A stretch of DNA of 11,247 nt from an uncultured Allobaculum sp. (GTDB lineage Bacteria > Bacillota_I > Bacilli_A > Erysipelotrichales > Erysipelotrichaceae): the NCBI GenBank assembly GCA_948467695.1, contig CAOKFJ010000037.1, forward strand, positions 1 to 11,247, written 5' to 3'. A model generated the notes under the pieces. That model ran no database searches. It saw only the letters and a program-made list of their open reading frames with translations, and was not told the DNA's origin. Within the stretch, counting starts at the first letter, position 1; the number at the start of each line of letters is the position of its first letter. Made by a program: the position numbers and the translations under genes. This document shows, in pieces, positions 7,330 to 11,247 of the stretch.

Positions 7330-7362
7330 AAAAAAAGCGTTTCGCCACAATCAGCGATACGC
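7330..7362 (-). terminator. Rho-independent terminator after the MPI-like gene
   Basis: On the minus strand GCGTATCGC (7362-7354) pairs with GCGAAACGC (7345-7337), with one mismatch, around an 8-base loop, followed by seven T (7336-7330). It lies about 80 bases beyond the stop of the upstream gene and isolates mutY from it. Confidence 0.85.
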
Positions 7363-7443
7363 CTTGATTTCTATTTTTGTTTTCTGATCTGATTTCTTTT
7401 TTCGATTATCCCTGAGGATATTTTCAGCGATGCTTTTCTGCGA

Positions 7444-8292
7444 TCAAATGAGATGCATGATCACAAACGATGCATGACCGGTAATGGAGATGTCGGTTTC
7501 ATTGGCGGGAATCAGCACGCTCATACCCGGTCCCGCATGGATGGTCTCGTTTTTCTGGCTCAGCGTGCAGTCGCCCTCAAGCATGAGCAGCAGCGCAAAG
7601 CTTGTCTCGTCGGTCGACATGACAATCGTTCCATCGAGCATGCATTTATCGATCGAAAACGCGGAAGTGTAGCCGATCAGCGAACAGGATGACTCTCCCT
7701 CTTTAACATAGGAATGCTTTCCGGCATCCGTAATGCGCGGCTCGTTTCCCTGACCGGAGGCAAGCGTGCTGAACATCAGCACAAACGCCGGATCTTCAAG
7801 CACGAGCGTCAGACCGGGATGAAAGCTGAACACACCGCCGCTTGGGGCATGCCAGCCCAGAAAGCTTTCTTTCCAGGAATCATCTTCTAAATCCGCAATC
7901 ACGCCCTGCACGGAATTGAGCGCGGCGGTGCGGTTGAAATAGAGATTTCCATCACGCGGCGAAGTCAGGGTGTAGACGATAGCTTCATTGTCGTCGTTGC
8001 TGATGATGACCGAACCCGCCTGCGGCGGAGAGATTTTTTCAATTTCAAAAGGAATAAAGGCATAATTGACGCCCAGCGTTCCGCGCGTTTTTTCGTCCTG
8101 CGCGGCGAACCAGTCAAACAGACGGCTGCCGGCTTCGCTGCCGTTGACAATGATGGACGAATTTTCCTGCGTAGCCGAAAACAGAAACAATGCCTGTTCT
8201 TCGAGCGCCTGTGTCGTGGTTGTAAGCAGACGGGCATCCTGTATCGGACTGGAATGAACGATGGATGCCGGTGCACAGGTAAACATGGACAT
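7444..8292 (-). CDS. Divergent class I mannose-6-phosphate isomerase-like cupin protein
   Basis: 282 residues, soluble, no signal peptide or membrane segment. The order of recognisable pieces resembles type I phosphomannose isomerases of Firmicutes: an IIVNGSEAGSRLFDWF segment (47-62) like the usual VANG...LGELI stretch, a cupin core around VIISNDDNEAIVYTL (95-109), a second strand pair around GGVFSFHPGLTLVL (152-165), and a C-terminal cupin half with LMLEGDCTL and GPGMSVLIPANETDISITG (236-272). Where active enzymes have QVHP and the PAGTxH histidine, this protein seems to have IISN and no histidine, so the metal site looks lost. Role is unknown; a sugar-sensing, regulatory or moonlighting role is possible. 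Start ATG 8292 follows AAGGAG with an 8-base spacer. It is a single-gene unit with its own terminator. A generic cupin is the alternative call. Confidence 0.6.
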   Translation of the reverse strand: MSMFTCAPASIVHSSPIQDARLLTTTTQALEEQALFLFSATQENSSIIVNGSEAGSRLFDWFAAQDEKTRGTLGVNYAFIPFEIEKISPPQAGSVIISNDDNEAIVYTLTSPRDGNLYFNRTAALNSVQGVIADLEDDSWKESFLGWHAPSGGVFSFHPGLTLVLEDPAFVLMFSTLASGQGNEPRITDAGKHSYVKEGESSCSLIGYTSAFSIDKCMLDGTIVMSTDETSFALLLMLEGDCTLSQKNETIHAGPGMSVLIPANETDISITGHASFVIMHLI

Positions 8293-8520
8293 ACGAGCCT
8301 CTCCTTTTCTCTGTTCAGTTTATCGCGAAATCGGTCTATTTTTGCATCTTTGCCTGTTTACGTCATGCCAAATCGCCAATCTCGTTAAAAGCGTCAAACC
8401 GAAAGTCAATACTAACCGATTCGCGTATATATACAAGACCTTGAACACACTTAGGTCTATGATAAAAAACTGAACGGCGTCTTTGCGCGCCGCGCTTCAT
8501 TTTTTGAAAGGACTTTTGAT
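8293..8520. promoter_or_regulatory. Divergent intergenic region between the MPI-like gene and the HAD-nitrilase pair
   Basis: This spacer must hold promoters for both directions. I see no strong sigma-A pair. On the plus strand TATGAT (8458-8463) and an AT-rich TATATATAC (8426-8434) are possible -10 boxes with weak -35 partners. A 6-bp stem (CGGCGT 8475-8480 with GCGCCG 8487-8492) can extend through GAA/TTC (8472-8474 with 8496-8498) and is followed by six T (8500-8505). This resembles a weak attenuator just before the HAD ribosome binding site AAAGGA. Confidence 0.35.
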
Positions 8521-9360
8521 ATGACTACCACCACTTCTTCCACTCATGAACCCGCATTCGTCTGCGGCACTCTTCCCGAAAACGTTAGCGCCGTTTTCTT
8601 TGATATTGATGGAACGTTCTATTCCCACAAGCTTGGACGCATTCCCGAGGGCTATGTGGAAATGGTTCAGGCGCTGCGCAAAGGCGGCGTGAAATGCGCT
8701 CTTTCGACTGCCCGTTCCTACGAACTGATTGTCAATCTGCTTGGCGATCAGGCAGGACTCTGGGATGGCATTGTTGCCGGCAACGGTTCATTCGTACACG
8801 ATGAAAATCTGAACTTCCTTTTTGAGAAAACGATTCCCGACGCGACTGCACGCAAAGTCATCGAGATCGGCAGAAAACACGGCGCCGGATTTTTCGTTTC
8901 CGGAACCAGTGTATTCATTTTTGATATGAACCCTGCTGTTCAGGCCAAACTGGATGCCAACAGCGTTGCCGATGGTCTGCCCATTCATGATCCGCGCAAA
9001 GAAGATCATCTTTCCGTTATGTCCGTATGCCATCCCAATGCACGCGAAATGGAAGAAGATCTCTCGAAAATCGAGGGACTGTTTGTACAGTACACACCGC
9101 AGTCCGCAGATATTTCCCGCGACGATCTTTCCAAATTCGAAGGAATCTCGATTCTGATGGACTACTGGAATCTGCCCACGCAGAACTATGCGGCATTTGG
9201 CGATTCGTTCAATGATATGGAAATGTTCAAGCACGCCGCCATGCCGGTTGCTGTTCATGAAGCGGAAGACTACGTGGCAAAACACGTCGACACAAAAACA
9301 CCGCCCGTAGAAGACGGCGGTATTGTCGCCTGGATGAAACAGGAAGGCTGGCTGAAGTGA
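8521..9360 (+). CDS. HAD-IIB hydrolase (Cof-like phosphatase)
   Basis: Second HAD-superfamily phosphatase in the window, distinct from the one at 5218. Motif I DIDGT gives nucleophile D28 and acid/base D30; motif II is LSTARS (S62); motif III lysine is in SKFEG (K205); motif IV is FGDSFNDMEMF (D228, D232). The type IIB cap fills residues of about 95-195. A roughly 20-residue threonine/serine-rich N-terminal lead precedes the core, longer than in most relatives. Length 279 is normal. AAAGGA with an 8-base spacer supports the ATG at 8521. The TGA stop overlaps the GTG start of the nitrilase gene by four bases, so the two are co-translated and probably act on related metabolites. Substrate cannot be inferred. 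Confidence 0.92.
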   Translation: MTTTTSSTHEPAFVCGTLPENVSAVFFDIDGTFYSHKLGRIPEGYVEMVQALRKGGVKCALSTARSYELIVNLLGDQAGLWDGIVAGNGSFVHDENLNFLFEKTIPDATARKVIEIGRKHGAGFFVSGTSVFIFDMNPAVQAKLDANSVADGLPIHDPRKEDHLSVMSVCHPNAREMEEDLSKIEGLFVQYTPQSADISRDDLSKFEGISILMDYWNLPTQNYAAFGDSFNDMEMFKHAAMPVAVHEAEDYVAKHVDTKTPPVEDGGIVAWMKQEGWLK

Positions 9361-10175
9361 TCGTCTCTTTAGTGCAGCCTGAAGTCAGTGATGATCTGCG
9401 CCAGAATCTGGAACAGATTTCCTCTATGATCACACAGGCTGCAAAAGAAGGCGCACAGCTTGTCGTGCTTCCCGAACTTTGGAACACGCCCTTCATCAAC
9501 GCGAAGATTCTCGAACACGCCGATGATTTCCCCATCATCATCGATGCGCTCAAACAGCTTTCCGCCCGTCTCCATCTGTGGATCATCGCCGGAACAATCC
9601 CATTGAAACGCGAAGGCCATCTCTATAACGCCTGTCTTGTATTCAATGACAAAGGCGAACTGGAAGCCCGGGCAGACAAGCTTCATCTGCTTGAAGTGCA
9701 TACCTCGAAGAACGATTACTATGAAGCGGATGTATTCACACCGGGAAACCGTCTGGTCAAAGTCGATACACCCTGGGGCGCGATCGGTCTGGTGATCTGT
9801 TTCGATATGCGCTTTTGTGAGATCCCGCGTCTTCTTTCAAAAGACTGCTTCTGCCTTGCGGCAGTATGCGGATTCAACGAAAACGCCGGCAGAAAGCACT
9901 GGCAGCCGCTGATGCAGACAAGAGCAATGGAAAACGAAGTCTTCGTTCTCGCGCTCAATCCCGCTTGCGCAGACTATGGATCCTATCGCAGCTATGGTCA
10001 TTCGATGGCTGTATCTCCCGATGGGCAGGTTCTTGCATCATTGGATTCGAAAGTCGGCATTCTTACCCTTGAGATCAATCCCGATGATGTCGCCCGCATT
10101 CGCAAACGCTCCCCGTTCTGGAATGTGCGGCGCACCGATCTCTTCAGACTGGAAGAAAAGCAGCTCGAAAACTAA
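9357..10175 (+). CDS. Nitrilase-superfamily carbon-nitrogen hydrolase (omega-amidase-like)
   Basis: Soluble amidase of the carbon-nitrogen hydrolase family, 272 residues, the normal size for Nit/omega-amidase members. The catalytic triad is visible: glutamate in LPELWN (E40), lysine in ADKLHLLEV (K108), and the cysteine nucleophile in VICFDMRF (C148). The ending FWNVRRTDLF is typical of omega-amidase/Nit-type proteins. Relatives hydrolyse alpha-ketoglutaramate or deaminated glutathione as metabolite repair; which applies here is not decided by the sequence. The start is the GTG at 9357, inside the GTGA overlap with the preceding HAD gene; GGAAGG lies 9 bases upstream. A strong terminator follows, so this is the last gene of a two-gene operon. 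Confidence 0.92.
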   Translation: MIVSLVQPEVSDDLRQNLEQISSMITQAAKEGAQLVVLPELWNTPFINAKILEHADDFPIIIDALKQLSARLHLWIIAGTIPLKREGHLYNACLVFNDKGELEARADKLHLLEVHTSKNDYYEADVFTPGNRLVKVDTPWGAIGLVICFDMRFCEIPRLLSKDCFCLAAVCGFNENAGRKHWQPLMQTRAMENEVFVLALNPACADYGSYRSYGHSMAVSPDGQVLASLDSKVGILTLEINPDDVARIRKRSPFWNVRRTDLFRLEEKQLEN

Positions 10176-10218
10176 GCATAAAATTGAATTAAAACAAATT
10201 CACTTTCTCCGCTTTAAA

Positions 10219-10272
10219 GAAAAACGTCGCACACGCGACATAATTCTATAGAAAAAACGTCGCACACGCGAC
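10219..10272 (+). repeat. 20-base direct repeat: duplicated terminator half
   Basis: The 20 bases at 10220-10239 recur exactly at 10253-10272, 33 bases apart. Each copy carries GTCGC-ACAC-GCGAC, but only the second continues into GTTTTT to make a full terminator. The first is a 5-bp stem without a T tract. This looks like a partial tandem duplication of the terminator. Confidence 0.85.
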
Positions 10273-10278
10273 GTTTTT
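10253..10278. terminator. Rho-independent terminator after the nitrilase gene
   Basis: A perfect 11-bp stem (10253-10263 with 10268-10278) with an ACAC loop, A run before and T run after, so it can act on both strands. It lies about 80 bases past the nitrilase stop and just upstream of the promoter for the ATPase gene. Confidence 0.92.
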
Positions 10279-10291
10279 CTTATTTTCGTTC

Positions 10292-10300
10292 TGATATGAT
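10292..10300 (+). promoter_or_regulatory. Extended -10 promoter for the ATPase gene
   Basis: TGATATGAT at 10292-10300 matches an extended -10 (TGN followed by TATGAT). The expected -35 position falls in the T run of the terminator (10272-10278) and matches poorly. Transcription would start near 10307, giving a leader of just under 40 bases with AAGGTG 7 bases before the ATG. Confidence 0.5.
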
Positions 10301-10344
10301 GAACCCAGAAACAAGTTCCATATTGAATAGGAAGGTGATTCGGA

Positions 10345-11196
10345 ATGTTAAAACGAAAAATCGAACAGCGGCTGCATCAATGGAAAAACAGTTCCTCTAA
10401 AAAAGCTCTCTTCCTCATCGGGGCGCGGCAGATTGGAAAATCGACTTCCGCCAGACAATTTGGCAAAGAGAACTACGACGTCCTGCTCGAACTGAATTTT
10501 ATTGAAGAACCGAAGTACAAGGAACTGTTTGACTCACGCTCTCCCTCTTCGATTCTTCTCAACATTTCCACCATCCTGAACAAGCCCGTCGTTCCCGGTA
10601 AAACACTGCTTCTGCTTGATGAAATCCAGGAATGTCCCGAAGCTAGAACCGCTATTAGATTCCTTGTGGAAGACGGTCAGGTCGACATCATTGAAACCGG
10701 ATCTCTTCTGGGCGTGAATATTCATGCCGTCTCTTCCTATCCTGTCGGCTTTGAAGAAATCGTCCCGATGTATCCGCTTGATTTTGAAGAATTCCTCTGG
10801 GCTGTCTCCACGCGCACAGAAACGATCGATGCGCTCAGAGATGCCTATTTGAACAGACAGCCGGTAAACTCGCTTCTCCATGAACGAATGCTTCAGCTTT
10901 TCTATCGCTATCTGGTCATCGGCGGAATGCCGGAGGCGGTTTGGGAATACATCTCCTCGCAGACGCTCAATACCGTGGCGACGGTACAGAAAAGAATTTC
11001 GGACCTGTATCGTCTGGATATCCTGAAATACGCAGGCGATGCAGAAAAGATTAAGATCTCCAATATTTATGAGTCGCTTCCTTCTCAGCTTGATGCGAAG
11101 AACCAGCGTTTCAAACTGTCCAAACTTGCCCGAACCGCGCGAATGGAACGGTATGAAAATTCTTTTCTCTGGCTTCAGAAAGCCGGTATCGCTTGA
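10345..11196 (+). CDS. DUF4143-type AAA ATPase, C-terminally truncated
   Basis: P-loop ATPase of the group usually annotated as ATP-binding protein with an AAA_14 N-domain and a DUF4143 C-domain. The cellular role of the family is not settled. Seen: Walker A GARQIGKST (26-34), Walker B LLLLDEIQE (88-96), the family signature ETGSLLGV (117-124), and PMYPLDFEEFLWA (141-153). The family is normally around 400-450 residues; this one stops at 283, in the middle of the segment where relatives continue after a WLxxAGI motif. The frame starting at 11196 encodes MRPCKVDRGNI before another stop, which could be the displaced continuation after a one-base deletion. It may therefore be a decaying gene, or a natural short form. 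Start ATG is supported by AAGGTG. Confidence in the family is high, in intactness low. Confidence 0.85.
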   Translation: MLKRKIEQRLHQWKNSSSKKALFLIGARQIGKSTSARQFGKENYDVLLELNFIEEPKYKELFDSRSPSSILLNISTILNKPVVPGKTLLLLDEIQECPEARTAIRFLVEDGQVDIIETGSLLGVNIHAVSSYPVGFEEIVPMYPLDFEEFLWAVSTRTETIDALRDAYLNRQPVNSLLHERMLQLFYRYLVIGGMPEAVWEYISSQTLNTVATVQKRISDLYRLDILKYAGDAEKIKISNIYESLPSQLDAKNQRFKLSKLARTARMERYENSFLWLQKAGIA

Positions 11197-11231
11197 TGCG
11201 TCCTTGTAAAGTAGACAGAGGAAATATCTAA

Positions 11232-11247
11232 ATGGAGTCCAAAGATG
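11232..11247 (+). CDS. Possible start of a next gene (first five codons)
   Basis: An ATG at 11232 follows AGAGGA (11217-11222) with a 9-base spacer, and reads M-E-S-K-D to the window edge. It lies 35 bases past the ATPase stop. Sixteen bases are too few to name it, and it could equally be downstream debris of the truncated ATPase gene. Confidence 0.2.

Noticed and set aside
1..11247. CRISPR array, prophage, IS element or defence island
   Set aside because: No regularly spaced repeats, transposase, integrase or terminal inverted repeats with target duplications were seen; the lone ATPase fragment is not enough to call a system.

Overview
The window looks like ordinary chromosome from a low-to-mid GC Gram-positive bacterium (Bacillota). 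An Erysipelotrichia-like member is my best guess, but only from protein flavour and gene content, not from any marker gene. Supporting signs are strong AGGAGG/AAAGGA-type ribosome binding sites, short GC-rich hairpins followed by T runs as terminators, a secA-prfB pair with the classic RF2 programmed frameshift, and luxS. UGA is an ordinary stop here: several genes end in it and RF2 is present.

Positions 1-8292 are all read on the minus strand. From right to left in transcription order they are: a mannose-6-phosphate-isomerase-like protein that seems to have lost its metal site (7444-8292) with its own terminator; mutY (6166-7230), whose best promoter would give an mRNA with almost no leader; a Cof-type HAD phosphatase (5218-6030); luxS (4643-5122) with a bidirectional terminator; a 526-base gene-free stretch holding a long hairpin, a terminator-like element and an interrupted open frame; secA (1678-4116) overlapping prfB (577-1678) by one base; a terminator; and the 5' part of a cysteine synthase gene running off the left edge.

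A divergent spacer (8293-8520) separates this block from plus-strand genes: a second HAD-IIB phosphatase (8521-9360) that overlaps by four bases a nitrilase-family amidase (9357-10175), a duplicated terminator module, and a DUF4143-type AAA ATPase (10345-11196) that stops early near the right edge.

Functionally this is housekeeping: protein export and translation termination (secA, prfB), base-excision repair of oxidised guanine mispairs (mutY), recycling of S-ribosylhomocysteine with AI-2 production (luxS), cysteine synthesis, and small-molecule phosphatase/amidase clean-up. I see no defence island, prophage, IS element, CRISPR array, tRNA or rRNA. The points worth a second look are the MPI-like pseudoenzyme candidate, the truncated ATPase, the secA leader, the apparently leaderless mutY, the duplicated terminator, and the palindrome pair upstream of cysK.
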